Shown here piece by piece: positions 35,476-44,638 of a stretch of DNA of 64,000 nucleotides. Under the pieces are notes generated by a model. That model ran no database searches. It worked only from the letters and a program-made list of their open reading frames with translations, and was not told the origin of the DNA. The translations under genes and the position numbers were made by a program. Within the stretch, counting starts at the first letter, position 1, and each line of letters opens with the position of its first letter. Source of the stretch: DATFDN01 sp963756495. Lineage in GTDB: Bacteria; Pseudomonadota; Alphaproteobacteria; Acetobacterales; Acetobacteraceae. The stretch lies in contig CAVWNS010000001.1 of NCBI GenBank assembly GCA_963756495.1, positions 496,001 through 560,000 on the forward strand. The letters run 5' to 3'.

Positions 35476-36123
35476 TCAGGTAAGCTCACGAAGCCGTGTC
35501 TCAAGGGCTCGGAGGTCCACGAAATGCAGATCTGGCGCCGCGCGGCCGACCCCGCCGTCATGCGCCGCATCGCCGACCAGCACCGCCGTCACCCCCGCCG
35601 CGCGGGCCGCCTGCATGTCGAGCGCGGTATCGCCCAGATACCAGGCGCCCAGTCCGGCAGGCGCACCGAGCCGGGCGAGCGCGAGGCGGACTGGCGCCGG
35701 GTCCGGCTTATCGGCCGCCGCGTCGCCCGCGCCCACCAGGGCGCCGAAATACCGGCCCCAGCCGAGCGCGCCGACCTCCGCGCGCAGGAACCGCCCGTCC
35801 TTGTTGGAAACCACCCCCTGCGACCAAGCCGACCCTGCGTCGAGCGCCGCGGCGGCCCCGTCCAATGGTGCCAGATGGTGCAGATGGCCCGCTGCCATGG
35901 CGGCAAGGAAATGCTCGCGCGCTTTCTCCCACCGGTCGGCGCCGAACAGCACCGGGAAGCTCTCGCGCATGGCCACCCGCACCCGCCGGCGCGCATCCTC
36001 GACCGTCCAAACGGGCAGGCCGAAGGCGGCGAAAGTGTCATTGAGCGCCGCGGTCAGGCCCGCCCAGGCATCGACCAGCGTATTGTCCCAATCATAGAGC
36101 AGGACGGACGGTCGCGCGCGCAC
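35476..36123 (-). CDS. HAD-family hydrolase (phosphoglycolate phosphatase-like)
   Basis: 215 residues from GTG 36123. HAD motif I is LLYDWDNTLVD (nucleophile Asp in DWDNT), motif II is GVVSNKDGRFL (Ser/Asn position), and the motif III/IV region is AAADKPDPAPV (Lys) and WYLGDTALDMQAARAAGVTA (acidic pair). The helical cap between motifs I and II is of subclass I. It is a phosphatase of unknown substrate, upstream of hfq with about 90 bp between. Confidence 0.85.
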   Translation of the reverse strand: MRARPSVLLYDWDNTLVDAWAGLTAALNDTFAAFGLPVWTVEDARRRVRVAMRESFPVLFGADRWEKAREHFLAAMAAGHLHHLAPLDGAAAALDAGSAWSQGVVSNKDGRFLRAEVGALGWGRYFGALVGAGDAAADKPDPAPVRLALARLGAPAGLGAWYLGDTALDMQAARAAGVTAVLVGDAAHDGGVGRAAPDLHFVDLRALETRLRELT

Positions 36124-36151
36124 AGCCCGGCCGTAATGGTGCGCCGCTAAT

Positions 36152-37162
36152 CTATCGCTGGGCGGTCGCCGCGTCCCACGCCGCGTCCCACCAGGGGCAG
36201 ACGCCCGACAGGCGCTGGAAATTGCCCTCGATCACCTGCACCGGCGCGCGATGCCCGGCGGCGGCGGCGTCCAGGCGCATCTGCCGGGCCGCTTCGCGCT
36301 TCTCCTCCGGCAGCCAGGTCCGGTCATGACCCCACAGGCTGGGCCCGACGGTGACCTCGGCGGGCTGCCAGCTGGCCATGTCCACGTCGCGTCCGCCCCA
36401 GCCATACTCGACCATGAAGCCCGAGGGCGAGCGAAGATAGAACGAGGTCACCAGGTCATTCGGATGCCGCCCCAAGGTGGTGGCGATCCGTTCCGGCTCG
36501 CCGAGCGCGATGTCATAGCCCTGACCGACATCGTCGAACGAGAACAGCTCCACCATGAGGTGATGCATCCCGTGCTCGCCGGTCTCGATCAGCGCCAGAC
36601 TGTGATGGCGGGGGTTGACGTGAAAGAAGAAGGCCCGGAACGGCTTCAGGATGTAGTCGCTGACCCGGAAGCCGAGCAGGTCGCGGTAGAAGCCGAGCAT
36701 GTCGTCGATGCGCGGCACGGTCAGCACGGCATGGCCCATCCCGAGCGGCCCGGTGCGGAAGCCGGAGATCGAGCGGCCGGGACGGAACGGCGCCGCATCG
36801 ATGGCGGCGCCCCAGAATGCCTCCAGCCGATTGCCCGCCGGATCGGCGAAGCTGATCATGTCGCGCACGCCGCGCTGGTCGGACAGGGCGGCGGGCTCGT
36901 GGGATACCGCCACTCCGGCCGCGTCCAGGCGGGCGGCCAGCGCGTCGAGGGCGGTGGCGTCGGCGACCTCCCAGCCGAAGGTCCGGCTGCCTTCGGCCTG
37001 CGCACGGTCGATCACCAGCCGCTGGGCCCGATCATCCATGCGGAATGCACGGATGGCGTTGCCGCGCTCGATCGGCTGCATCCCGAGCACGCGTGCGGCG
37101 AAATCCGACCACCCGTCCAGATCGGCGGAACCGATCGCGACGTAGCCGAGCGACTGGATCAT
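36152..37162 (-). CDS. Type I extradiol dioxygenase (2,3-dihydroxybiphenyl dioxygenase-like, VOC superfamily)
   Basis: 336 residues with two VOC domains. The iron ligands are His in LGMGHAVLTVPRIDDMLGFY, His in NPRHHSLALIE, and Glu in GFMVEYGWGG; the two-domain layout with IQSLGYVAIGSADLDGWSDF at the start is that of BphC-type extradiol enzymes. It should open catechol-type rings next to a hydroxyl group. It is followed at a short distance by the HAD-hfq genes but is probably its own unit. The reaction partner genes are not adjacent. Confidence 0.85.
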   Translation of the reverse strand: MIQSLGYVAIGSADLDGWSDFAARVLGMQPIERGNAIRAFRMDDRAQRLVIDRAQAEGSRTFGWEVADATALDALAARLDAAGVAVSHEPAALSDQRGVRDMISFADPAGNRLEAFWGAAIDAAPFRPGRSISGFRTGPLGMGHAVLTVPRIDDMLGFYRDLLGFRVSDYILKPFRAFFFHVNPRHHSLALIETGEHGMHHLMVELFSFDDVGQGYDIALGEPERIATTLGRHPNDLVTSFYLRSPSGFMVEYGWGGRDVDMASWQPAEVTVGPSLWGHDRTWLPEEKREAARQMRLDAAAAGHRAPVQVIEGNFQRLSGVCPWWDAAWDAATAQR

Positions 37163-37287
37163 TGGTAGAGCCCTCCTGCGGAGAAGATAGGCTTGCGATC
37201 GCCGCCTGACAAATCTTCACGAAATCTCCCGGCTCTTGCCCATGTGAGGCCATGATCGGGCCGTTAGGTGGTCTGCTCTGATGGAGA

Positions 37288-37599
37288 ATGACGATGCGAG
37301 GCTTGCAGGCAAGCTGTGCGGCGCTGGGTCTGGCGGGCGCGCTCCTGACGTTGGCCGCTGGGCCGGCGCGGGCGGATGGGGATGACTGGCACCATGGCTG
37401 GCATGGCCGCTACGACCAACACTGGGACCACGGGCGGGGTCGGCCGGTGTATGTGGGGCCGCCACCGGCCTATTATGCCCGGCCACCGGCCTATTATGCC
37501 CCACCCCCCGTCTATTATGGGCCGCCGCCCGCGTATTATGCACCGCCCCCGGTTTATTACGGGTTGCCCAGCGTGTCGTTGAACTTCGGCATCCGCTGA
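37288..37599 (+). CDS. Small secreted Pro/Tyr-rich protein
   Basis: 103 residues with a Sec signal peptide (MTMRGLQASCAALGLAGALL, TLAAGPARADG; cleavage near ARA-DG). The mature part begins with a His/Trp/Asp-rich stretch (DDWHHGWHGRYDQHWDHGRG) followed by repeats of the type PPxYYxPP (PPAYYARPPAYYAPPPVYYG). It is a low-complexity exported protein, often annotated as hypothetical. It is the first of three small exported proteins in the same direction. Confidence 0.7.
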   Translation: MTMRGLQASCAALGLAGALLTLAAGPARADGDDWHHGWHGRYDQHWDHGRGRPVYVGPPPAYYARPPAYYAPPPVYYGPPPAYYAPPPVYYGLPSVSLNFGIR

Positions 37600-37651
37600 C
37601 CCCTTGACCGGCCGCGACAGCACGGCGGATCGATCCGCAGGAGAAAATCGC

Positions 37652-37990
37652 ATGGTCCCGAGAACCCGAAATCTGGCCCCGGCGGCCGCAGTCATGGCCG
37701 TGCTGGCCCTGACGGCCTGCACCGACCCGTACGATCCCGGCCAGCGCGCGGTCGGCGGCGGCCTGCTCGGCGCCGGCACCGGCGCGGCCATTGGCGGGAT
37801 CGCCGGCGGCGGACGGGGGGCCGGAGTGGGCGCGCTGATCGGCGGCGGAATCGGCGCGCTCGGCGGCGCCGCGACCACGCCACGGCCCGCCCCGCAACCC
37901 GGCTACTACAACGGCCCGCCTCCCGGCTACAATGGCGGTCCGCCGCCCGGTTACTACCCGCCTCCGCCTCCGCCGCCGTCGGGCTACTGA
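37652..37990 (+). CDS. Glycine-zipper lipoprotein with Pro/Tyr-rich tail
   Basis: 112 residues from ATG 37652 with AGGAG upstream. A lipobox LTAC ends the signal peptide (AAVMAVLALTAC). The glycine zipper (AVGGGLLGAGTGAAIGGIAG, then GGRGAGVGALIGGGIGALGG) is of the outer-membrane-associated type, and the tail is PGYYNGPPPGYNGGPPPGYY-like. It is probably an outer-membrane or periplasmic lipoprotein. It is close to, and likely co-expressed with, the Pro/Tyr-rich protein before it. Confidence 0.75.
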   Translation: MVPRTRNLAPAAAVMAVLALTACTDPYDPGQRAVGGGLLGAGTGAAIGGIAGGGRGAGVGALIGGGIGALGGAATTPRPAPQPGYYNGPPPGYNGGPPPGYYPPPPPPPSGY

Positions 37991-38132
37991 TCCCGATCCG
38001 CCCGGCCGCAGGCCCGAGAGTTACAGCGCACTCACGTGGGCTGGGGTTGTTGATGATGCGTGTTGTATGCTGCCGCCGACCGGCATGGCCTGCTAAAAGC
38101 GCCTGACGGTTCCTTGCTGCTGGGAGGGTTCA

Positions 38133-38405
38133 ATGCATCGCCTGCTGGCGGCCCTGGCGCTGGTCGTCGCCGCCTCCCCAGCCTTTGCGGCCGGGTGGGG
38201 CGGCGGTGGCGAGCCGGCCATCGCCAACGACACCACTACGTCGATGGGCGCGCCGACAGGCTCCCCGTCATATGCGGCGCCCCGCTCGGCGATCGTGCCG
38301 GACACGCCGGCGAACCGGCGCGCGCGGGAGCTGGGCCAGGACCCCACCCAGGTCGCACGGTGCGGCACGTTCCAGCCGCAACGCGGGTGCCGTCTCGTGC
38401 CATAG
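38133..38405 (+). CDS. Small secreted hypothetical protein
   Basis: 90 residues starting MHRLLAALALVVAASPAFAA, a clean signal peptide with cleavage near AFA-AG. The mature part is Gly/Pro/Thr-rich (GWGGGGEPAIANDTTTSMGA), then RARELGQDPTQVARCGTFQP with two Cys residues. No family is recognised. A GGGAGG-like site lies upstream of the ATG. Confidence 0.6.
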   Translation: MHRLLAALALVVAASPAFAAGWGGGGEPAIANDTTTSMGAPTGSPSYAAPRSAIVPDTPANRRARELGQDPTQVARCGTFQPQRGCRLVP

Positions 38406-38430
38406 TCGAGCAGCATAGCGCCAAGCGCGG

Positions 38431-39502
38431 CTAGATCTGGTCGTAATCGACCACGACATGCGAGCCGGTCGGGCGCGCTTGGCAGGTTAGCACGTATCCT
38501 TCTGCCAGTTCCCACGGCTCCAAGGAGTAGTTCACCGCCATCTCCGCCCCGCCCTCGACCAGCCGGGCGCGGCAGGTGCAGCACATGCCGCCCCGGCAGG
38601 AAAACGGCAGGTTCAGCCCGGCACGGATGCCCGCTTCCAGGATCGCCTCTCCCGCGGCGATGTCGATCTCGGTGCGGACGCCCTCGGCGACGATGGTGGC
38701 GCGCGCGACCGGCGCGGCATCAGGGACGGCGCGCACCAGGGGCGGCGGCCGGCCGCCCTCGCCCGGTGTGAAGCGCTCGACATGGATTTGCGCGGGAGCG
38801 AGGCCGGTCTCCTTAAGCGCCGTCTGCAACCCCTCGATCATCGGCTGCGGCCCGCAGACAAGGGCGTGCGCCACGTTGTCCGGCACCAAGCGGCGCATCA
38901 GCAGCCGCACCCGCTCGGCATCCAGCCGCCCGTTGAGCAGCGCGATATCCTGCTGCTCGCGCGAAAGCACGTGGAACACCGACAGCCGCGTGAGATAGTG
39001 GTCCTTCAGGTCCTCGAGCTGCGCGCGGAAGATGATGCCGCCGGCCGAGCGGTTGCCGTAAAATAGGAAGAACCGGCCGCGCTCGTGCGTCAGCACCGAT
39101 TTCAGGATGGACAGGATCGGCGTGATTCCCGACCCGGCGGCGAAGGCCACCAGCGTGCGATCCGACCCGGGCGCGGGCGGGATGCCGAACCGCCCGTCAG
39201 GTGTCATCACGTCCAGCGCCGCGCCCGGGCGCAGCGCATCATGTGCCCAGGCGGAGAACAGGCCACCCTCGAGCCGCTTGATGGCGACCCGCAGCTCTCC
39301 CTCGTCCGGCGAGGCGCAGATCGAGTACGAGCGCCGCACCTCGGCGTTCGCGATGCGCGCACGCAAGGTCAGGGTACTGGCCCGGCGAGAAGCGGTATGC
39401 GCCGACCAGCGCCGCGGGCACGGCGAAGGCGACCGAGACGCACGCGGCGGTCTCCTGGCGGATATCGGCGACGCGCAGGGTATGGAAGCGAGGACGGAGC
39501 AT
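38431..39502 (-). pseudogene. PaaE-like ferredoxin/flavodoxin reductase (FAD, NAD(P), 2Fe-2S), frameshifted
   Basis: It starts MLRPRFHTLRVADIRQETAA at 39502 with an FAD domain (YRFSPGQY, RRSYSICASP), then an NAD(P) domain (LVAFAAGSGITPILSILKSV, ALVCGPQPMIEGL), and ends with a plant-type 2Fe-2S domain (CRGGMCCTCRARLVEGG, YVLTCQARP). This is the order of phenylacetyl-CoA epoxidase reductase PaaE. Near 39372 CCC replaces CC, shifting the frame after PGQY; removal restores PGQYLTLRARIANAEV. No paaABCD genes are present here, so it may serve another oxygenase. Confidence 0.85.
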
Positions 39503-39631
39503 GGCGGCGCAGCCTAGCGGGGCCAGCGCACACTGAACACGCCGCTTTGACGCCTCGAGCGGAGGAACGTTCCGGGATGCGCCTTCAATGTCCTTTCCGG
39601 CGATAGCATCTCTGGACCACGGAGAAAAACG

Positions 39632-39814
39632 ATGGACAAGGACCGCATCACGGGCGCGATCCGACAGACTGTCGGCTCGATCAAGGAGAGCCTCGGCAAG
39701 GTCAGTGGCGACGCGCGCACCGAGGCCGAGGGCAAGGGCCAGAAGGCGACCGGCAAGGCGCAGTCGGGCTGGGGCAACATCAAGGACCGGCTGCGCGGCA
39801 CACTGAAGCGATAG
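39632..39814 (+). CDS. CsbD family stress protein
   Basis: 60 residues, MDKDRITGAIRQTVGSIKES, LGKVSGDARTEAEGKGQKAT, GKAQSGWGNIKDRLRGT. The short, Gly/Lys/Asp-rich repeated helical pattern is that of CsbD-like proteins, which respond to general stress in many bacteria. It is a single gene just before the YjbQ-like gene. Confidence 0.85.
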   Translation: MDKDRITGAIRQTVGSIKESLGKVSGDARTEAEGKGQKATGKAQSGWGNIKDRLRGTLKR

Positions 39815-39821
39815 CGCCCGC

Positions 39822-40239
39822 GTGCGCCAGGCGCTCGACCGGCTGCACGTCCAGACGCGCGGCCAGGGCTTCGTCGATGTCACGCCTGCGCTGTCCATGT
39901 GGCTGGCCCGTCAGGGCGTGGCCGACGGATTGCTGACCGTGTGGTGCCGGCACACCTCCGCCTCGCTCCTGGTGCAGGAGAATGCCGACCCCGACGTGCG
40001 CGCCGACCTGGAGGCGTTCCTGCGCCGCCTCGCCCCCGAGGACGCGGTCTATCGCCACGCGGACGAGGGTCCGGACGACATGCCCGCCCATATCCGCGCC
40101 GCGCTCATGCCCACCCAGCTTTCCGTTCCCGTCGAGTCCGGTCGGCTCGGCGCTCGGCACCTGGCAGGCGATCTACCTCGTCGAGCACCGGCGCGCACGG
40201 CACCGACGGGAACTGGCGCTGCACCTGATCGGCGCCTGA
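39822..40239 (+). pseudogene. YjbQ/UPF0047 family protein, frameshifted
   Basis: MRQALDRLHVQTRGQGFVDV starts a UPF0047 protein (family also called secondary thiamine-phosphate synthase). Seen are GLLTVWCRHTSASLLVQENA, DPDVRADLEAFL, YRHADEGPDDMPAHIRAALM and, after a one-base break near 40145, ALGTWQAIYLVEHRRARHRR and ELALHLIGA. The extra C in CTCGGCGCTC is the likely cause. The role of the family in vivo is unsettled. Confidence 0.85.
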
Positions 40240-40243
40240 TCTA

Positions 40244-40936
40244 TCAGGCGACGGTCACCGCCGACCGCGCGAGCCCGTCGAACAGATCGAGCCCGCGCGC
40301 GTGCCATTCGGCGATCGGATCGGAGGGTTCGAGCAGCTTGAATGCGGAGGCGCAGCGCGGCCATTGCAGCGTGCCCAGCACGATGTAGTCGGCATAACTC
40401 GGCACGGCACCGCCCAGCCAACGCTGCGCCTTGAGCACGGTCCGCACCGGCTGGAGCGCCGCGCGGAACGCCGTGACACGATCCTCGCGGCCCGCCTGCA
40501 CCGCTTCGAGCGTCGCGCCGAACCGCGCCTCACGGCTCTGGCGGAAATAGGCGCGGTCGCCCGGATCGATCACGTCCAGCAGGTCGCGCACCACCAGCCG
40601 CGCGATGCCGCCGACCAGGACGCCGTCGGCCCAGGCGTTGATGAAGCGGGCGTGTGCCAGGCCCGTCGGCCCTCCCAACAGGCTCGGGCGCTCGGCGTAG
40701 CGCGCGTCCAGGTAGCAGGCGATGGCGAAGCTGTCGGACACGACCCGCTCCCCGTCGCGGATCACCGGCACCTTGGCCTGGCCGGAGAAATCGAGCGCGT
40801 CGCGTTCGTGGAACCGCCAGGGGATGGTCTCGACCGGAAGGCCCTTGTGGGCGAGCGCCATCCGGGTGCGCCAGCAATACGGGCTGAAGCGCAGCGCCGG
40901 GTCCGCTCCGGCCAGGTCGTGCATCACGATGGTCAT
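40244..40936 (-). CDS. Glutathione S-transferase family protein
   Basis: 230 residues from ATG 40936. The thioredoxin-like N-terminal domain is MHDLAGADPALRFSPYCWRT, KGLPVETIPWRFHERDALDF, SGQAKVPVIRDGERVVSDSF (the VPV cis-Pro and the E/D-S motif). The C-terminal domain is all-helical (QRWLGGAVPSYADYIVLGTL). The SPYCWRT motif carries the Ser/Cys at the usual glutathione site. Related proteins act as beta-etherase-like or detoxifying GSTs; the substrate is unknown. It converges with the YjbQ gene. Confidence 0.85.
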   Translation of the reverse strand: MTIVMHDLAGADPALRFSPYCWRTRMALAHKGLPVETIPWRFHERDALDFSGQAKVPVIRDGERVVSDSFAIACYLDARYAERPSLLGGPTGLAHARFINAWADGVLVGGIARLVVRDLLDVIDPGDRAYFRQSREARFGATLEAVQAGREDRVTAFRAALQPVRTVLKAQRWLGGAVPSYADYIVLGTLQWPRCASAFKLLEPSDPIAEWHARGLDLFDGLARSAVTVA

Positions 40937-41087
40937 GGCGGATGTTCGCGCCGGGGGTCTGGAGAGCGCAAGTTGGCGCTTGACGTCGCGCACCGTGGTC
41001 ACGCCGGCATCGGCGTCGTGCCCGGAATGTTGAGCTTCGATTACGTTTGTCCACCCAGGCATGCGACCGGACTGCTAGACAGCGCCG

Positions 41088-41613
41088 ATGCGCTCCCTGC
41101 TTGTCTCGGCCGCCCTCGCCGCCGTCGCGCTGGCCTCCCGGCCCGCCGACGCCTTGCCCCGCACGCTGCGTCTTGCTCCGCCCGCCGCCGCGACTGGAGA
41201 TGCGCGCCTATGCGATGGGCTTCCTGCCGATCGATGCGCGGCTCGCGCGCTTTGACGGCACGCTGACCTACGATCCGGACCAGCCGGGGCGGTGCACGGC
41301 GGCGCTGACGGCCGAGGTGGCGAGCCTGGAGACCTCGGATTCCGCCATGCGCGAGAACATTCTCTCCCCCGACTTCCTGGACGGGGCGCGCTTCCCGACC
41401 CTGAGCTTTGTCGGTACCTGCACCGCGTCCGACACCGCTGACGGTAGCCTGACCCTGCGGGGGGTGACGCGCCCGCTGGCAATGCAGCTGGCATGGTCGG
41501 CGCACCGCCTGGTCGGCGTAGGACACGTGCGCCGGGCGTTGTGGGGCATGGAGGCCAAGCCGATGATGGTGGGTCCCGTCATCCGCATCCGGGTGACGGC
41601 GGCGCTGCCGTGA
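41088..41613 (+). pseudogene. YceI family periplasmic protein, frameshifted
   Basis: ATG 41088 encodes a signal peptide (MRSLLVSAALAAVALASRPA) whose frame ends soon after. The mature YceI domain is in the next frame from about 41185: LEMRAYAMGFLPIDARLARF, SAMRENILSPDFLDGARFPT, LSFVGTCTAS, GSLTLRGVTRPL. YceI proteins are lipocalin-like polyisoprenoid-binding proteins. One indel in the GCCGCCGCG-rich stretch joins the two parts. Its stop overlaps the start of the MFS gene (GTGA). Confidence 0.8.
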
Positions 41614-43319
41614 GGCGCCTGCCGCCCGCGCTCGTCCCGTTGCGCCACACCGCCTACCGGCGGCTGTGGGGGGCCAACGTCGTCACCTCGCTCGGCCTGT
41701 GGTTGCAGAACACCGGGGCGGGCTGGATGATGACGACGCTCGCCCCGATGCCGCTGATGGTCGCCCTGGTGCAGGTGGCGACGATCCTGCCGACCTTCCT
41801 GCTGGCGCTGCCGGGCGGCGCGCTCGCCGACATCGTCGACCGGCGCCGCTTCCTCATCGCCACCCAGGTCTGGACGATGGCGATGGCGTGCGTGCTGGCG
41901 GCGCTGACGCTGGCGCATCTGAGCACCGCGTGGACCCTGCTCGCGCTGACCTTCGCGATCGGCATCGGCTCGGCGCTGACCGCGCCGGCGTGGAGCGCGA
42001 TCATCCCCGACCTGGTGCCGCGCGGCGATATCGTGCAGGCGATCGCGCTCGGCGGCATCGGCTTCAACCTGGCGCGCGCGCTGGGACCCGCGCTCGCCGG
42101 GGCGCTGGTGCTGCTGGGCGGTCCGGGGCTCGCCTTCTCGCTCTACGCCTGTTCGTTCGTGGCGGTGATCTGGGCGCTGGTGATGTGGCGCGGGCGCCGG
42201 CGGGATCAGCGCACGGCACTGCCGCGCGAGCACCTGATCTCGGCGATGCGGGCGGGCACGCGGTTCGTGCGCAGCACGCCGGCGATCCGCGCGGCGATGC
42301 TGCGCTGCTTCGCCTTCGCCCTGCCCGCCTCGGCGCCCTGGGCGCTGCTGCCGCTGGTGGTGCGCGAGCAGCTCGGCCTGGGACCCGGCATGTTCGGGCT
42401 GATCCTCGGGCTGATGGGCGTGGGCGGGGTGACGTCGGGGCTGGCGATGCCGCTGCTGGCGCGGCGCCTCTCGCGCGGCACGATGGTGTTTCTGGCAACT
42501 GTCTCCGCATGCGCCGGTATGGCGCTGGTCGGGCTGTCGCGGCACTGGACGGTCGCGGCGGCGGGGATGGCGCTGTTCGGCGCCGGCTGGGTCGCCGCAT
42601 TCGCCATGACGCAGGCGGCCGCGCAGCTCGTCTGTCCGCCCTGGGTGCGCGCCCGCGCGCTGGCGATCTACCAGCTCTCGTTCAACGGCGCCCTCGCCGC
42701 CGGCTCGATCGGCTGGGGCTGGCTCGGCGGGCAAATCGGCCTGTCCGCCGCGCTGCTCGCCGCCGCCGGCCTGGGCCTCGCCCTCGGCATTCCGGCGCGC
42801 GCCTTCGGGCTGGACACGCCGGCCGCGCGGCACGGGCGAGACGACGAGGAGCGCGAGGCCGTGCCGGAGTCGCCCGCCGCCGAACTGGCTCCGGTGCTGG
42901 CGCGGGCGCGCGAGCGCGTGCTGGAGACCATGCACTACAGCGCCCCGCCCGTAAGGCGCGGAGCCTTCCTGACGGCGATGACGGAGGTGCGCCTGGTGCG
43001 CCGCCGCGCCGGCGCCGTCTCCTGGCAGCTTCACGAGGACGTCGCGCACCCCGGCGGCTTCCTGGAGGCGTGGTCGATGGAGAGCTGGACCGACCACCTG
43101 CGCGAGCAGGCGCGCCTGTCGCCCGCGGACCGCGCCGCGCTCGCTCGTGCCGCTGCCTTCCAGGCTGCGGACCGCTCGCCCGCGCGCTTCATCGCCGTCG
43201 ATCCGGTCCGCGCCCTGATCGAGGCTGGGCGGGCTCCGTCGGCTCAACAGCCGGCGATGCGGTGGCCGGCGCCGGCGGAGGCCCCATGTCGAGCCGGTTC
43301 CGAGCACGGGATCAGGTGA
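41610..43319 (+). CDS. MFS transporter (MFS_3/DUF894 type) with C-terminal cytoplasmic domain
   Basis: 569 residues from GTG 41610. The N-terminal roughly 410 residues form about 12 membrane helices (LGLWLQNTGAGWMMTTLAPM, PTFLLALPGGALADIVDRRR, GVGGVTSGLAMPLLARRL), with the A/DxVDRRR loop of MFS proteins. A polar C-terminal domain of roughly 150 residues (LTAMTEVRLVRRRAGAVSWQ, AHPGGFLEAWSMESWTDHLR) is typical of the MFS_3 group, which includes siderophore exporters. The last roughly 25 residues (APSAQQPAMRWPAPAEAPCR) look like run-on sequence, so the true end may have been lost at the junction with the next gene. Confidence 0.85.
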   Translation: MRRLPPALVPLRHTAYRRLWGANVVTSLGLWLQNTGAGWMMTTLAPMPLMVALVQVATILPTFLLALPGGALADIVDRRRFLIATQVWTMAMACVLAALTLAHLSTAWTLLALTFAIGIGSALTAPAWSAIIPDLVPRGDIVQAIALGGIGFNLARALGPALAGALVLLGGPGLAFSLYACSFVAVIWALVMWRGRRRDQRTALPREHLISAMRAGTRFVRSTPAIRAAMLRCFAFALPASAPWALLPLVVREQLGLGPGMFGLILGLMGVGGVTSGLAMPLLARRLSRGTMVFLATVSACAGMALVGLSRHWTVAAAGMALFGAGWVAAFAMTQAAAQLVCPPWVRARALAIYQLSFNGALAAGSIGWGWLGGQIGLSAALLAAAGLGLALGIPARAFGLDTPAARHGRDDEEREAVPESPAAELAPVLARARERVLETMHYSAPPVRRGAFLTAMTEVRLVRRRAGAVSWQLHEDVAHPGGFLEAWSMESWTDHLREQARLSPADRAALARAAAFQAADRSPARFIAVDPVRALIEAGRAPSAQQPAMRWPAPAEAPCRAGSEHGIR

Positions 43320-43334
43320 TACCTCTACGCGCTC

Positions 43335-44579
43335 ATGCTTCCCCAGAGCGAGACCGAGCGCCTGATGGAGCAGCATCTGAGCGCGTGCGGCGTGCGGGTG
43401 GAGCGGCGGGTCGAGCTGACGCGGTTCACCCCTGCCGCCGACACGGTCACTGCCACCCTGCGTCACTCGGACGGGCGCGGGGAGACGCTGGATTCGGGAT
43501 GGCTGATCGGCTGCGACGGTGCTCACAGCACCGGGCGCCATGGCCTTGCCATGGAGTTCGAGGGCGACAGGCTGCCGAGCGACTGGATTCTCGCCGGCGT
43601 TCATCTCGCCGGTGTCCGCGCCATGCCCGACGAGCTGAGCATGTTCTGGCATTCGGATGGCGCGCTGGCGCTGTTCCCGATCTCACCCGGACGGTACAGG
43701 GTGATCGCCGATATCGGCGAAGCGCGGGGTGAGGCGCACCGGGCCGATCCAACATCGGCGGAGGTCCAGGCGTTGCTCGACCGCCGGGGACCGGGCGGTA
43801 TTCAGGCATCCGCGCCGATCTGACTGTCCGCGTTCCGGATCAACGAGCGCAAGGCGGCCGAGTATCGCGCAGGCCGCGTGTTCCTCGCGGGCGATGCCGC
43901 CCACATCCACAGCCCGGCGGGCGGGCAGGGCATGAACACGGGCATCCAGGATGCCTGCAACCGGGCCTGGAAGCTGGCGCTGGTCTGGCACGGCCGGGCG
44001 GCCGGGGAAAAGCTGCTCGACAGCTACAGCATCGAGCGCAGCGCGGTCGGGCGCCAGGTGCTGGCGAATGCCGGTCGCCTGACCACGCTGGCCGTGCTGC
44101 GGGGCGGCGCGTTGCAGGCGGTGCACAACCACGTCGCCTCCCTCGTGTTCGGACTGCCGCCCGTCCGCAGGATTATGGCGAACACGCTGACGGAGCTGTC
44201 GATCGGCTATCCCGACAGCCCGCTCACCGAGCGCGGCTCACGCGGGTCCGCCGGCCCCGCCGCCGGGCAGCGCGTGCCGGTGCGGGAGACGGCACAGCCT
44301 GTCGGGGCGGGCACCATACCGCGCTTCGCGCTGTTCGCGGACGCCGACCCGGCAGGATTGGCGTTGGTCGCGCGATATCGGGACTTGCTGGCGCCGGAGA
44401 TGCGACCGCCGTTTGGCGCGGGGCGAATCTGGCTGGTGCGGCCGGATGGGTATGTTGGCATGGTAGCCGGGCGCGGGCGGTGGGGGGAGGTTGGCGCGTA
44501 TATGGAGCGTTTGGGGGGCGATGTGCGTCCGCCGGTGCGTGGACGGCCGACGCGCCCGTCAACAATCCGCAAAAACTAA
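43335..44579 (+). pseudogene. FAD-dependent aromatic hydroxylase-type monooxygenase, N-terminus missing, with nonsense codon
   Basis: It begins inside the protein at LPQSETERLMEQHLSACGVR, then WLIGCDGAHSTGR (second FAD-site motif), LSMFWHSDGALALFPISPGR, and after TGA at 43821-43823 in the same frame LSAFRINERKAAEYRAGRVF, LAGDAAHIHSPAGGQGMNTG (GD motif). The stop is best explained as TGG to TGA, since related proteins have a Trp there. The first roughly 100 residues with the GxGxxG nucleotide fold are absent. It is a dead phenol-hydroxylase-type gene. Confidence 0.8.
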
Positions 44580-44638
44580 TGGAAGTAACGAGACGTACAT
44601 GCTATTCTGACAGAAAACGGAACGAAACGCACGGCATC

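Noticed and set aside
37430..37570. Repeat array that could resemble CRISPR
   Set aside because: The repeats encode PPxYY in frame within a signal-peptide-bearing protein, have no constant spacers and no cas genes are near.
38431..39502. Complete phenylacetate degradation cluster
   Set aside because: Only a PaaE-like reductase is present; no paaA-D, paaK or other pathway genes are near.
41268..43652. Long minus-strand open frame opposite the MFS gene
   Set aside because: It is a Gly/Arg/Gln-rich low-complexity translation typical of antisense GC-rich DNA; the plus strand encodes a clear MFS protein.
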